A DNA stretch of 64,000 nucleotides from Nitrospira sp. GTDB lineage: Bacteria > Nitrospirota > Nitrospiria > Nitrospirales > Nitrospiraceae. The notes beneath the pieces are model-generated. The model saw only the letters and a program-made list of their open reading frames with translations. It was not told the DNA's origin and did no database searches. The translations under genes and the position numbers were made by a program. Position 1 is the first letter of the stretch; each line of letters begins with the position of its first letter. Positions 1-9,955 of this stretch are shown here, piece by piece. Where the stretch lies: the NCBI GenBank assembly GCA_016873435.1, contig VGXF01000001.1:124001-188000 (forward strand), written 5' to 3'.

Positions 1-610
1 CGAGAAACTCCACGTCGGAACCCAGCTCCTCCTCCTTCACACCCTCGCTCACCGTCCGCACGATGAACCCGTGGCCCGGCTTGCGCAGGCGCTTGACGAT
101 CTCCTTGAGGCGGGCCCGCTCCTCGTCGCGGGGAATCCGGCGGGACACACCCACGTGCTCGACGCCCGGCATGAACACCAGATACCGCCCCGGCAGCGAG
201 ACGTAGGTCGTCACGCGGGGACCTTTTGTCCCGATCGGCCCCTTAGAAATCTGGACCATCAGCTCCTGCCCCTCTTTAATCAATTGTTCGATGGGCTGGC
301 TCGACTGGCGGCGCTTCGGGACTTCCCCACCCTTGTCGCCATCTTCCTCGTCGCTATCGATCAGCGTGTCGCCCGCCTCCGCGTCAACCGAGAGATCTGA
401 TACGTGCATGAAAGCTGCCTTGTCCATCCCGATATCGATGAACGCGGCCTGCATGCCGGGCAGCACCTTGACCACCCGGCCCACGTAGATGTTTCCGACA
501 AAATCCTTCTGTTTGGCGCGATCGATGTACAAATCCGTCATCACGCCGTTATCTAAGACCGCCACGCGGGTTTCCTCCCGCGAGACATTAATCGCAATTT
601 CTTGTCCCAT
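1..610 (-). CDS. rng: Ribonuclease G/E family protein, N-terminal part (cut by window edge)
   Basis: The first ~203 residues of a protein that begins with ATG at 608-610, preceded by an AAGGTGAG ribosome-binding site. The protein starts MGQEIAINVSREETRVAVLD and continues through NIYVGRV and AAFIDIG, the typical opening of RNase G/RNase E/CafA, with an S1 RNA-binding domain at about residues 35-130. An acidic insertion (DEEDGDKGGE) interrupts the S1 domain, as in many non-enterobacterial homologues. The YLVFMPG and VGVSRRI segments follow. Family members are endonucleases that mature rRNA and turn over mRNA. The catalytic DNase I-like domain lies outside the window, so RNase G and RNase E cannot be told apart. 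It is the last visible gene downstream of the mre-rodA cluster. Confidence 0.88.
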   Translation of the reverse strand, partial: MGQEIAINVSREETRVAVLDNGVMTDLYIDRAKQKDFVGNIYVGRVVKVLPGMQAAFIDIGMDKAAFMHVSDLSVDAEAGDTLIDSDEEDGDKGGEVPKRRQSSQPIEQLIKEGQELMVQISKGPIGTKGPRVTTYVSLPGRYLVFMPGVEHVGVSRRIPRDEERARLKEIVKRLRKPGHGFIVRTVSEGVKEEELGSDVEFL

Positions 611-643
611 ACTCACCTTCTGCGCCGATCGCCGACGCGCTGA

Positions 644-768
644 TTAATAGAGCAGCGTCAGTCGACGCTGTGTAATGTTGAGCACCCGTCCCAGCGCAGC
701 CATTATGGCCACGGTCGAACTGCCCTTAATTCATGATGGAAGCGGGATTGCTCCATGCCTTCCTGAAT
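644..768 (-). pseudogene. Decayed duplicate of the rodA 3' end
   Basis: The gap between rodA and the ribonuclease gene matches the last ~110 bases of rodA. In the leftward reading it encodes STVAIMAALGRVLN followed by ITQRRLTLLY and a stop, against STVATMAALGLLLN and IKRRRLTLFY in the intact gene. Just upstream, an in-frame stop and a one-base shift replace the MSYGGSS motif. It is therefore a non-coding remnant of a tandem duplication or of a lost second rodA/ftsW-like gene. Confidence 0.75.
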
Positions 769-774
769 TTCATT

Positions 775-1896
775 TTAGTAAAAGAGAGTCAGACGCCTCC
801 GTTTGATGTTCAGCAGCAGGCCTAATGCCGCCATGGTGGCCACGGTGGAACTTCCGCCGTAACTCATCAGGGGAAGCGGGATGCCCACGATAGGGAAAAC
901 TCCCGCCGTCATACCGACGTTGATGATCAGGCAGAACGACAGCATCGCGATCAGGCCGGCGGCCAGCAGCGTGCCAAGCATATCCTTGGCTTTGACCGCA
1001 ATTTCTAGCGACAACCAGATCAAGCCCGTGAACAGTCCCAGCAGCACCAGCACCCCTAGAAATCCCCATTCTTCCGCATAGACGGAAAACACGAAATCGG
1101 TGTGCCCCTCCGGCAAAAACTTCAACTGGCTCTGCGTCCCGCCGTAGAGGCCTTTCCCCAACACCTCGCCCGACCCGATCGCGATGCGCGACTGCAAGCC
1201 ATGATAGCCCCTCCCACTCGTGTCGTAGGCGGGATTCACGAAGGTCATGATCCGTTCGCGCTGATAATCATGCAGCGATTCCCAGACCGCCTCCCAGGCA
1301 AACGGAAACAGCATCACCGCAAATAGCAATAGCAGCCCCATCGCCTTGGACCGCATGCCGACCACCAGCAACATCGAGAGGTAGACCGAGAAATAACTCA
1401 ACCCGCTGCCCAAATCGGGTTGCTTGACGATCAGCAGCAACCCGGGGAGCATGATCAGCCCCGGCAGCACCACCCGCTGCGTCCAGCCCTGGCGTGGACT
1501 CTTCGCATAATAGGTCGCCAGCGTCAGCACCAGCACCAGTTTGGCAAACTCTGACGGCTGGAACACCAACGGGCCGATGGGAATCCAGCGCTGCGCGCCG
1601 TGGCTGGTCTTGCCAGCCACCAACACGACGGCCAGCAGCACGAGCAACAGCGCATAGAGCACATAGGACATTCGGGCGATCTTGTGGTAGTCCACCATCA
1701 GTGCGACGACAAAGGCCACGCACCCAATCCCGATCCACCCCAATTGTTTGAGATACATCGGCGTCCCCAGCTGCGCGTAGGTCACGCTGTAGATGGACAG
1801 GACACCGAGCGACAGGATCGCCGCGATCAGGCCGAGGAACCGCCAGTCGAACTTGTCGAACGCCAGCGAGTGGTTGTCCAGCATACGGTCAATCAT
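775..1896 (-). CDS. rodA: RodA peptidoglycan glycosyltransferase (SEDS family)
   Basis: A 373-residue polytopic membrane protein of the SEDS (FtsW/RodA/SpoVE) family. Known members polymerise lipid II into glycan strands in the elongasome, working with PBP2. Roughly ten hydrophobic segments are visible. The conserved C-terminal motif IPLPLMSYGGSS lies near residues 339-350, and a PSEFAK motif typical of the family sits in the first half. It follows the PBP2 gene with an 8-base overlap, so the two are translationally coupled. RodA is preferred over FtsW because of its mreBCD-mrdA context. Confidence 0.95.
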   Translation of the reverse strand: MIDRMLDNHSLAFDKFDWRFLGLIAAILSLGVLSIYSVTYAQLGTPMYLKQLGWIGIGCVAFVVALMVDYHKIARMSYVLYALLLVLLAVVLVAGKTSHGAQRWIPIGPLVFQPSEFAKLVLVLTLATYYAKSPRQGWTQRVVLPGLIMLPGLLLIVKQPDLGSGLSYFSVYLSMLLVVGMRSKAMGLLLLFAVMLFPFAWEAVWESLHDYQRERIMTFVNPAYDTSGRGYHGLQSRIAIGSGEVLGKGLYGGTQSQLKFLPEGHTDFVFSVYAEEWGFLGVLVLLGLFTGLIWLSLEIAVKAKDMLGTLLAAGLIAMLSFCLIINVGMTAGVFPIVGIPLPLMSYGGSSTVATMAALGLLLNIKRRRLTLFY

Positions 1897-3763
1897 GATG
1901 GCTCCGCATCGCGACTGCCACGCGCGGCGCGTCTCTCGTCACCGACTCCATCGGCTTTGATTTGATATAGGCTTCGATCACCTGCCGGGCCAGCGGTGCC
2001 GCCGCCGTGCCACCGTGCCCCATGTTTTCCACGAGCACCGCCACGGCGATGTGCGGATCGTCGGCCGGTGCATAGGAGACGAACCAGGCATGGTCACGCA
2101 ATTTCTTGGCGACATCCCTATTTTTCTTTCGGTCGTTTTTCTGGGATACCGTCTGCGCTGTCCCAGTCTTACCCGCAATCCTGACCAGCGGCGTGCGTGC
2201 CCGGGCGGCTGTGCCACGCGTGACCACCCCTTCGAGCGACTCGTGGAGCAGTTCGTAGGTTTCCGGCTTGAGCGCGAGCCGGGGACGTGGCACGGACGGC
2301 AATTCCAGCACCTGCGTCGTCGCCCGATCCTTAATGGCCCGCACGACGCGCGGGCGAAACGACTCGCCGTTGCTAGCCACCGTCACCATGACCATCGCCA
2401 TCTGCATCGGCGTCACGGTCGTGTAGCCCTGCCCGATAGCGACCGAGATCGTCTCGCCCGGCAGCCAAATTTCGTTTTTCACTCGCGTCTTCCAGGCCGT
2501 AGATGGCACGATCCCGACCCGTTCGGACGGCAGCTCCACGCCGGTCTTTTGTCCCAGCCCGAACCGATCGGCATACTCCGCGATCGCATCGATGCCCAAC
2601 CGATGACCGATCGTATAGAAAAACACGTCGCAGGAGTTCACGATCCCGTCCACGACATCCATCATGCCGTGGCCCTGTTCCTTCCAATCGTGATACACGC
2701 GCCTGCCGAACGGAAACCCGCCCGTACAGCGGACCTGCGTGCTCGTGTTCACCGTACCGGTCTCGAGCCCGGCCGCCGCCACGATGATCTTGAACGTCGA
2801 GCCCGGTGGATACTGCCCCTGCAAGGCGCGGTTGGTCAGCGGATGGCTCTCGTCCGTGACGATCTTATCCCACTGCTTGGGCGTCAGTGCGTGCGACAAG
2901 ATGTTCGGATCGAAGACCGGCCGGCTTGCCATGGCTAATACATCGCCCGTCCGTGTCTCGATTGCTACGATGGCGCCGGCCTCCTCGCCCAACAACTGCT
3001 CGGCCAGCGTCTGCAAGTGGACATCGATCGTCAGATAGAGATCGTCGCCGGCCTGTGGCTTCTCAACCTCGACCGTCCGCTTTTCATGGCCCAGCGCATC
3101 CACCTCGACCAGCTTCTGCCCGACACGCCCGCGCAAAAACCGGTCGTAGGTTTTTTCAACCCCGTACTGGCCGATGATGCTGCCCAGGTGCAGCTCGGCA
3201 TAGTCTGGCTTCTCCAGCTGATCCGACGACACTTCGCCCACGTAGCCCAGCAAATGCGCGGCCGTGGAGCCACCGGGATAATTCCGCTGGGACTCCGCGC
3301 GCACCGTCACACCTGGCAGATCCAGCCGGTGAGATTCGATCAGAGCCGCTTCGCGAAGCGTCAGCCCATCCTTGACCTTCCGCGCAAGCAGTTTACTACC
3401 GCGTTCGGCCAGTTTTTTACGGACTGTCGTCTCATCGAGGCCGACGAGCTTCACCAGCGCCTCCTCGAGCGCCTTGCGGTCCTTCACATCCTCCAGTGTC
3501 ACGTAGAGACCGAAATTGAGCACGTTGTTGGCCAAGAGCACGCCCTGCCGGTCGTAGATCAGGCCGCGCACCGGTTCCAGCACAACCGCCCGCCTCCGAT
3601 TGTTCTCTGCGAGATCGCTGTAGTAGCTCCCCTCACCCACCTGGAGATACCAGAGCCGGCCCGTGAGCACCCCCACCACTAGGAGCAGACTGATCTTGAA
3701 CAGCGATAGCCGCTGATGAAGGTCCCTCAGTTCCTCTCGCCGTATCCCGTGATCTGTGCTCAT
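1889..3763 (-). CDS. mrdA: Penicillin-binding protein 2 (elongation transpeptidase)
   Basis: A 624-residue class B penicillin-binding protein that cross-links peptidoglycan during side-wall growth. There is one N-terminal membrane anchor at about residues 22-42. A dimerisation domain follows, with the RGLIYDRQG box. The transpeptidase domain has the three active-site motifs: STFK (around residue 325), SCD in the SxN position (around 380) and KTGTAQ (around 535). It lies between mreD (12 bases upstream) and rodA (overlapping), the standard elongasome order. Length and motif order are normal for PBP2. Confidence 0.95.
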   Translation of the reverse strand: MSTDHGIRREELRDLHQRLSLFKISLLLVVGVLTGRLWYLQVGEGSYYSDLAENNRRRAVVLEPVRGLIYDRQGVLLANNVLNFGLYVTLEDVKDRKALEEALVKLVGLDETTVRKKLAERGSKLLARKVKDGLTLREAALIESHRLDLPGVTVRAESQRNYPGGSTAAHLLGYVGEVSSDQLEKPDYAELHLGSIIGQYGVEKTYDRFLRGRVGQKLVEVDALGHEKRTVEVEKPQAGDDLYLTIDVHLQTLAEQLLGEEAGAIVAIETRTGDVLAMASRPVFDPNILSHALTPKQWDKIVTDESHPLTNRALQGQYPPGSTFKIIVAAAGLETGTVNTSTQVRCTGGFPFGRRVYHDWKEQGHGMMDVVDGIVNSCDVFFYTIGHRLGIDAIAEYADRFGLGQKTGVELPSERVGIVPSTAWKTRVKNEIWLPGETISVAIGQGYTTVTPMQMAMVMVTVASNGESFRPRVVRAIKDRATTQVLELPSVPRPRLALKPETYELLHESLEGVVTRGTAARARTPLVRIAGKTGTAQTVSQKNDRKKNRDVAKKLRDHAWFVSYAPADDPHIAVAVLVENMGHGGTAAAPLARQVIEAYIKSKPMESVTRDAPRVAVAMRSHHD

Positions 3764-3775
3764 ACGGTATGGCCG

Positions 3776-4264
3776 TTACACCAGCGCGTCGTCTTGCTTG
3801 AGCAGTTTTTTAGCCAGCACCCAGTACAGCGTGATGCCCAGCACAGTGTCGAGTGCCGCCTCCGGCAGGAGCACTGATTGGGCTACCGCCAGGGCCTCTT
3901 CGTGCTGACCCGCGCCGGTGATGAGAAACACGACGCCCGATGCAAGCGATAGCCCCGCCAGCACCGCCCCCGCGGAGACGAGTGTGGCACGGGTCAGATA
4001 GTGCCCTGCGACGCCAGCGATAAGGCCGACCGCCCCCTTCGCCAGCGCATTGGTCCATCCATCGCCGGCTGAAAACAAATCCTGCTGCAACCCCAGCAAC
4101 AGCCCCATCCCCACGCCGTCCGTCATGCGGCCAAAGAGACCGATCAGACTGATGGCCACCACGCACAGATCGGGCCGGATCCCGCCGACGCTGGCATGCT
4201 CGAGCACCGTCACCTGAACCGGCACAAGACCCATCGCCAAAGTCAGATAGAGCAGCGACTTCAT
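3776..4264 (-). CDS. mreD: Rod shape-determining protein MreD
   Basis: A 162-residue hydrophobic protein with about five predicted membrane segments. Its position between mreC and mrdA is diagnostic for MreD, a fast-evolving membrane scaffold of the elongasome. The start codon overlaps the mreC stop by four bases, which indicates translational coupling. The sequence has few fixed motifs in this family, so the call rests on size, topology and position. Confidence 0.88.
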   Translation of the reverse strand: MKSLLYLTLAMGLVPVQVTVLEHASVGGIRPDLCVVAISLIGLFGRMTDGVGMGLLLGLQQDLFSAGDGWTNALAKGAVGLIAGVAGHYLTRATLVSAGAVLAGLSLASGVVFLITGAGQHEEALAVAQSVLLPEAALDTVLGITLYWVLAKKLLKQDDALV

Positions 4265-5124
4265 GACGGCTTTGCCCCTTTCGCAGCAGCTGGAGCAGCA
4301 GGCTCCTCGGCGCGCGGCGTCGTCACCACCAGCACTTCCTCCAGTTTCGTAAAGTCCACCTCCGGCTCCACGTCAGCCGCCTGAAAAAGCACCCCCTCCT
4401 CCTTCTCGATCCTTGTGATGGTGCCAATCGGCACGCCTTTGGGAAATTTGCCCGTGAGTCCGGACGTTACCACTGGATCACCCACGCGCACCGTCGAGAG
4501 CAGCGGAATGTATTTCAGGCGGGCTTTGCCGGCGCGCGTGCCCTCGATAAGGCCCTCGTCGCGTGTCCGTTGCACGAGCGCCGGCACGGCATTGTTCGGA
4601 TCGGTAATCAATAATACGACAGCAGTGGTGGCGGTGGTCTTGACGACGCGCCCGACCGCTCCGGTGGGCGTGATCACACTCATTTCGACTTCGATTCCGT
4701 CGCGGGCGCCCTTGTCGAGAATGACACCCTGGTACCAGTTGGTGGCATCGCGGCCAAGGACCTGTGCCGCGACCGTGCGAGACGGCGTCCTCCCCTGGAA
4801 CTTCAGGAGTTCGCCCAGACGGTGGTTGGCCGACGCCAGTTCACGCAGGTCGGCCACCTGCCCGTGCAGGAACTCAATTTCCCGTTTTAATTGCTGATTT
4901 TCTTCATGGATGTTGCGAAGAGCGACGTAGTGGTCCCAGGCGCCCCCGGCACGGCGGTCCGCCTCGGAGAACAATTCAAGCGGCAGCGAGACGATGTCGG
5001 CGAGAGGCACTCCGATGGCCTGGAGCAGCCCCCGGCTGTGTCTGGGCAAAACGAGCACAAACAATAGCAGGCTTGCGCAGAGCGCGAGCAGCACTCGCCT
5101 AATTACAGATGTCGTTCGAAACAT
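4261..5124 (-). CDS. mreC: Rod shape-determining protein MreC
   Basis: A 287-residue periplasmic scaffold protein with one N-terminal membrane segment (about residues 10-30). A coiled coil follows at roughly 65-100 (NIHEENQQLKREIEFL and on). The beta-rich MreC domain comes next, containing VLGRDATNWYQGVILDKGA and DPVVTSGLTGKFPKG. Known MreC links MreB filaments to PBP2. The C-terminus ends in an Ala/Pro-rich tail. It lies 27 bases downstream of mreB and overlaps mreD. Confidence 0.94.
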   Translation of the reverse strand: MFRTTSVIRRVLLALCASLLLFVLVLPRHSRGLLQAIGVPLADIVSLPLELFSEADRRAGGAWDHYVALRNIHEENQQLKREIEFLHGQVADLRELASANHRLGELLKFQGRTPSRTVAAQVLGRDATNWYQGVILDKGARDGIEVEMSVITPTGAVGRVVKTTATTAVVLLITDPNNAVPALVQRTRDEGLIEGTRAGKARLKYIPLLSTVRVGDPVVTSGLTGKFPKGVPIGTITRIEKEEGVLFQAADVEPEVDFTKLEEVLVVTTPRAEEPAAPAAAKGAKPS

Positions 5125-5151
5125 GAACCATCCCTGGGCGGGATGGGGCCC

Positions 5152-6222
<1,071 letters not shown>

Positions 6223-6681
6223 TTACTCGTGTAATTCCAATTGACCACTATCCAGGACCTGCGTCCGCGCGATTTCGTCACCAAGCCGGGCGCCCTGGTC
6301 GTTTCCAATCAGCAGCAGCGCTTCAAATAGCACGATGCCACCCGCCAGCAGCCAGCCGACATAGGGCACCAGAACTAACAGATACGCAAATACCAGCGGC
6401 AGATTGCGAATGATGGATTCCCTGAACCCCGAAAATTCCTTCGTCCGTGGCACCACCGTCTGCAACCCGATCAGCCGCTTCCCCAGACTCTGCCCGCCGG
6501 GAAATCCGTCGGCAATCAGCGCGTATGCCAAACCGGCGAGCCAACCGATTGGTGATAGTACCTGGCTGGACGCCGCCACCAGCAATCCATCAATCGCCTT
6601 GGCGAGGAACCGGTTGAGGACGTGCGCTTTGGGATAGACCCCGGTGTACAACGGGCTCGTTTCCCACGTATCCTCCGCCAA
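6223..6681 (-). CDS. RDD-family membrane protein
   Basis: About 152 residues with the RDD domain layout. An arginine and aspartates occur in the first membrane segment (NRFLAKAIDGLLVAA), then GQSLGKRLIGLQTV, then two further hydrophobic helices. RDD proteins are small inner-membrane proteins of mostly unknown function, some acting as Na+/H+ antiporters. I prefer the TTG at 6679-6681 because GAGGAGG sits four bases upstream; another TTG five codons earlier lacks a ribosome-binding site. It lies 21 bases upstream of mreB in the same direction and may share its transcript. Confidence 0.75.
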   Translation of the reverse strand: MAEDTWETSPLYTGVYPKAHVLNRFLAKAIDGLLVAASSQVLSPIGWLAGLAYALIADGFPGGQSLGKRLIGLQTVVPRTKEFSGFRESIIRNLPLVFAYLLVLVPYVGWLLAGGIVLFEALLLIGNDQGARLGDEIARTQVLDSGQLELHE

Positions 6682-6810
6682 GCGACCTCCTCGCAACGGG
6701 CCGCAAAGTATAACAAAACTCCCCCGAGATCACAAATTTAGCCCCGCGAAGGTCGAATAGGATTCCTGCCCTTGCGTTTCACTGGAACGACCAGTAAAAT
6801 CGCCCTCGCT

Positions 6811-7512
6811 ATGATTAAACTACTGCGTGAAGGCAATTATCGGTATCCGTGGCTGCTCAAGGGCGCCATGGCGGCGATCGCTATCACGTTTATCGTCGGC
6901 ATGGGCTGGTGGGGCTACGGCGAGGCACAGTCCGACGCGGTTGCCACCGTCGGCCCGCTCAAGGTCTCGCGCGACGAGTTCACGCGCCGTCACAAAAACA
7001 TTTACGAATTCAGCAAAAAGCAGAAGCTACCCGACACGTTCAAGGAAGAAGTCCTCAAGGAGATTGCCGTCGAGCAGATTGTCGAGGAAAAACTCTGGCG
7101 GCTCGCGGCCGAGGAGATGAATCTGGCTGTCTCTGCTGCGGACCTGCGCGACGCCATCATGCAAATCAGGGATTTTCAGACCAACGGACAGTTCGATCCC
7201 GAGTTGTACAAGCGCCTTCTGGCCTTTAATAAGCTGACCCCGGCCCAGTTCGAAGCGGAATACTCCAGCCGTTTGCTCGGCGACAAGGCCATGACCGTCA
7301 TTCTGGACGCCGTGGCACTGACACCGGCCGAACTGGCCGAAGCCAAGGCCCTCATGGCCCGCCCGTCTTCATCCGAACCAGTTGCCGGCCTGTCTGCCAA
7401 CGACCGCATTCTCCAGGACATGCTGGTTCAGAAGCAACAGCGCGCGCTGGTCGCCTTTAAAGACGCCATGCGCACGAAGGTGCAGGTGACGATCAGAAAA
7501 GAAATACTCTAG
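6811..7512 (+). CDS. Membrane-anchored SurA N-terminal domain protein (periplasmic chaperone-like)
   Basis: About 233 residues. The protein begins MIKLLREGNYRYPWLLKGAM, then a single transmembrane helix (AAIAITFIVGMGWWGYGE), then a SurA/PpiD-type N-terminal chaperone domain with KVSRDEFTRRH and EIAVEQIVEEKLW. No rotamase domain follows, so it resembles a PpiD or SurA cut down to its chaperone part. The ATG at 6811 is chosen because its product matches the usual start of this family. A TTG 13 codons upstream is the alternative; neither has a strong ribosome-binding site. It is transcribed divergently from the RDD gene. Confidence 0.68.
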   Translation: MIKLLREGNYRYPWLLKGAMAAIAITFIVGMGWWGYGEAQSDAVATVGPLKVSRDEFTRRHKNIYEFSKKQKLPDTFKEEVLKEIAVEQIVEEKLWRLAAEEMNLAVSAADLRDAIMQIRDFQTNGQFDPELYKRLLAFNKLTPAQFEAEYSSRLLGDKAMTVILDAVALTPAELAEAKALMARPSSSEPVAGLSANDRILQDMLVQKQQRALVAFKDAMRTKVQVTIRKEIL

Positions 7513-7536
7513 AATCGCCCCGCATTCACTCTCGCC

Positions 7537-8547
7537 CTACTGCACCAACATCGCATCCCCGTAACTGTAGAACCGATACTTCTCCCTGACCGCCTCGGCA
7601 TAGGCCCTGCGAAGCGGTTCTATGCCAGCGAAGGCTGAAACGAGCATGAGCAAGGTCGTTTTCGGCAGGTGGAAGTTAGTCATCAACACGTCCACAACCT
7701 TGAAGCGGTAGCCCGGGGTGATGAAGAGACCAACGTCGCCCTGCCTAGGTTGTACGGTGCCATTTGAAGATGCGACTGACTCAAGTGTGCGCACAACCGT
7801 GGTGCCCACCGCCACAATCCGACCACATGATTTTTTGGTTTCGTTGATCGCATCCGCCGTGGCCTTGGAAATCTCTGCCCATTCTGTGCCCATTCGGTGT
7901 TCTTCGATTTTTTTCGCTGTCACAGGACGGAACGTAGCCGGCCCGATGTGGAGCGTTACCGTGGCAGTCCGCACACCCTTGGTGTTGAGCGCCGCCAGCA
8001 GCCGCTCCGTGAAATGCAGCCCCGCCGTCGGTGCGGCAATCGCACCGGCCTTGCGCGCAAAGCGCGTCTGGTACCAGATTTTATCCAGTTCGGTGGGCTC
8101 ACGTTTGATGTAGGGGGGCAGGGGCATCCGCCCGACCATCTCAAGCAGCGCAGGCACAGAGGAGGAAAACTGCATGATGATCCCGCCCGCTCCCTGCTCC
8201 ATCACCGTCGCGGTCGCACCGCCGTCCAGTTCGATCACCTGCCCCTGTTTCGTACCCTTGCAGAGCACTTCCCAGCAATCTGTTGCGACCGGCCTGACCA
8301 GCACCAGCTCCACTTGCCCGCCGCCCGGTTGTTTGCGTCCGCTCAGGCGTGCCGCGAGGACTTTCGTATCATTGACGACGAGGAGGTCACCGGAGTTCAG
8401 CAGCTCCGACAGGTCCGCAACACGACGATGACCACAGGCCTCACCGTTCTTCGGTACAACGAGGAGGCGCGCTTGATCGCGCGGTTCAACTGGATGATCC
8501 GCAACCAACGAAGGATCGAATGGAAAATCGAATTCGGAGAGGAGCAT
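7537..8547 (-). CDS. queA: S-adenosylmethionine:tRNA ribosyltransferase-isomerase
   Basis: A 336-residue QueA, which transfers and isomerises the ribosyl group of S-adenosylmethionine onto preQ1-tRNA to make epoxyqueuosine. Family signatures include FDFPFDPSLVADHPVEPRDQ at the start, VNDTKVLAARL, and PTAGLHFTERLL near residue 175, then HIGPATFRPV and TNFHLPKTTLLMLVSAFAG. Length is typical. It begins at the stop codon of the SpoIID-like gene (TAATG overlap), so the two are coupled. Confidence 0.96.
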   Translation of the reverse strand: MLLSEFDFPFDPSLVADHPVEPRDQARLLVVPKNGEACGHRRVADLSELLNSGDLLVVNDTKVLAARLSGRKQPGGGQVELVLVRPVATDCWEVLCKGTKQGQVIELDGGATATVMEQGAGGIIMQFSSSVPALLEMVGRMPLPPYIKREPTELDKIWYQTRFARKAGAIAAPTAGLHFTERLLAALNTKGVRTATVTLHIGPATFRPVTAKKIEEHRMGTEWAEISKATADAINETKKSCGRIVAVGTTVVRTLESVASSNGTVQPRQGDVGLFITPGYRFKVVDVLMTNFHLPKTTLLMLVSAFAGIEPLRRAYAEAVREKYRFYSYGDAMLVQ

Positions 8548-9683
8548 TACTGTGCGAGCGCTGATGCGCGACGGATTTCAGTACCCGGAAAGTAGTAGGA
8601 GAGAATGGTGGTGTACGGATAGCCGCGCTCTGCCATTTCCTTAGCGCCCCACTGGCAAAGCCCCACAGCGTGGCCAGAGCCGCGTCCCGACAGAACCACC
8701 TCCATCCCCATGGACTCCACGTTGAACTGCGTGCTGAGGATAACCGAGTAGCCGATCAGACGGCGAAAATCCTCCCCTCGCAGAATCAATTCGCCGCGGG
8801 AATGAAGAATCCTGAGCTTGGTCACCCGGCCGGCCCTGCTGTAGGCAAAGGGCGTGAGGCTCGCAATCGCGCCCACGTCCACGCCCTGCTTTCGGAACGT
8901 CGCTTCCAAGTCAGCGAGTTTTAATACCGCACGCCACTGGTAGCGCGGCGCGTTTACGTCAAAGGGGCAGTCCACGCCTTTTAAGTACGGCAAGTCCTTG
9001 GACCAAACATTCATCGCATCTTCAGTCGGGCCGGCCGCCGTGGACGAAAAAGCCGCATAGATCGGCGCGTTTTGATAGGCCACGGCCAGCCCGCGCGTGG
9101 ATTCTACCGCCTTCTGCACACGCTGATCCACGCCCTGCCGCCCCTGATAGACCTGGTCCTGAACGGTTGAAACGAGATCGTACTCGCGTGCCTTGTTCAG
9201 CATCCGCTGATAGAGGGCATAGGTCCGCGCGACAACGGCCTGGGCCTTGAGCGCCTCCAGATGCCAGCCCGGCGACATTTCGGCTGGCACGACACCCTTG
9301 ATGTATTCCTCCAAATCCACATCGTTGACGAGGGCCAGCCCGCTCCCGCGCGTCAGCACTTTCAACCCCCCGCCGACCGCCAGCGGCTTCGCATCACCAT
9401 TCCCGCTCGTCACTACCAGATCGCCACCGCGGCTGCGGATCGTCACGACATCGGCTGACACCCTCACGCCGTTGAGTGCAATTCCGCCCGCCGCGGGGCT
9501 GACCACGACCGAACTGGAAAAGGCGCGGGTGTCCCTATTCGGCACATGGACCATCACGCCTCGCTGGGCAAAGATTTCGACCCGCTGCACGTCCTGCTGC
9601 ATCAGCACGCGCACCGTGTCATCAGCAAAACTGATTCCGGGGAGTAGGAGGACGCACGCTGCGAACAACGCCGCAACCGGCAT
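8547..9683 (-). CDS. SpoIID/LytB-domain secreted protein
   Basis: A 378-residue exported protein. A signal peptide is clear (VAALFAACVLLLPGISFA). The SpoIID/LytB domain runs from about residue 125, with YIKGVVPAEMSPGWHLEALKAQAVVARTYA split over two conserved blocks. STAAGPTEDAMNVW and GSGHAVGLCQWGAKEMAERG occur near the C-terminus. SpoIID-type proteins are lytic transglycosylases or amidase enhancers that remodel peptidoglycan. It lies between a DUF2905 gene and queA. Confidence 0.88.
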   Translation of the reverse strand: MPVAALFAACVLLLPGISFADDTVRVLMQQDVQRVEIFAQRGVMVHVPNRDTRAFSSSVVVSPAAGGIALNGVRVSADVVTIRSRGGDLVVTSGNGDAKPLAVGGGLKVLTRGSGLALVNDVDLEEYIKGVVPAEMSPGWHLEALKAQAVVARTYALYQRMLNKAREYDLVSTVQDQVYQGRQGVDQRVQKAVESTRGLAVAYQNAPIYAAFSSTAAGPTEDAMNVWSKDLPYLKGVDCPFDVNAPRYQWRAVLKLADLEATFRKQGVDVGAIASLTPFAYSRAGRVTKLRILHSRGELILRGEDFRRLIGYSVILSTQFNVESMGMEVVLSGRGSGHAVGLCQWGAKEMAERGYPYTTILSYYFPGTEIRRASALAQ

Positions 9684-9685
9684 GG

Positions 9686-9955
9686 TTACCGTTTCGAGAA
9701 CAGATAGATGAGCAGGCTTAACACGACACTGATCACAATGCTCGTCGTCAGCGGAAAGTAAAAACTGACCCCCTCTCGCTTGATGGAAATATCACCCGGG
9801 AGTTTCCCAACCCAGCCGAACCACTCGCTTAACGGCCCACTTTCAGCGTGCCCCTTGGCCAGCAACAGGACGACTATGCCAGCGAGCATCAGCAGCCCGC
9901 CCGCCACCAGCAGCATCTTTCCCAAGCCGTCGAGTTCCGGCATGGTCCGGCTCAC
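9686..9955 (-). CDS. DUF2905 small membrane protein
   Basis: An 89-residue protein with two hydrophobic helices (KMLLVAGGLLMLAGIVVLLL and TTSIVISVVLSLLIYLF). A conserved loop, WVGKLPGDISIKREGVSFYFP, lies between them and is the hallmark of DUF2905. Function is unknown in the family. It overlaps the end of asd by four bases and is followed after two bases by the SpoIID-like gene, so it lies in one operon with both. Confidence 0.88.
   Translation of the reverse strand: MSRTMPELDGLGKMLLVAGGLLMLAGIVVLLLAKGHAESGPLSEWFGWVGKLPGDISIKREGVSFYFPLTTSIVISVVLSLLIYLFSKR

Noticed and set aside
71-400. Rightward open frame over the left edge
   Set aside because: It is antisense to the ribonuclease G/E gene, whose leftward frame has clear family motifs.
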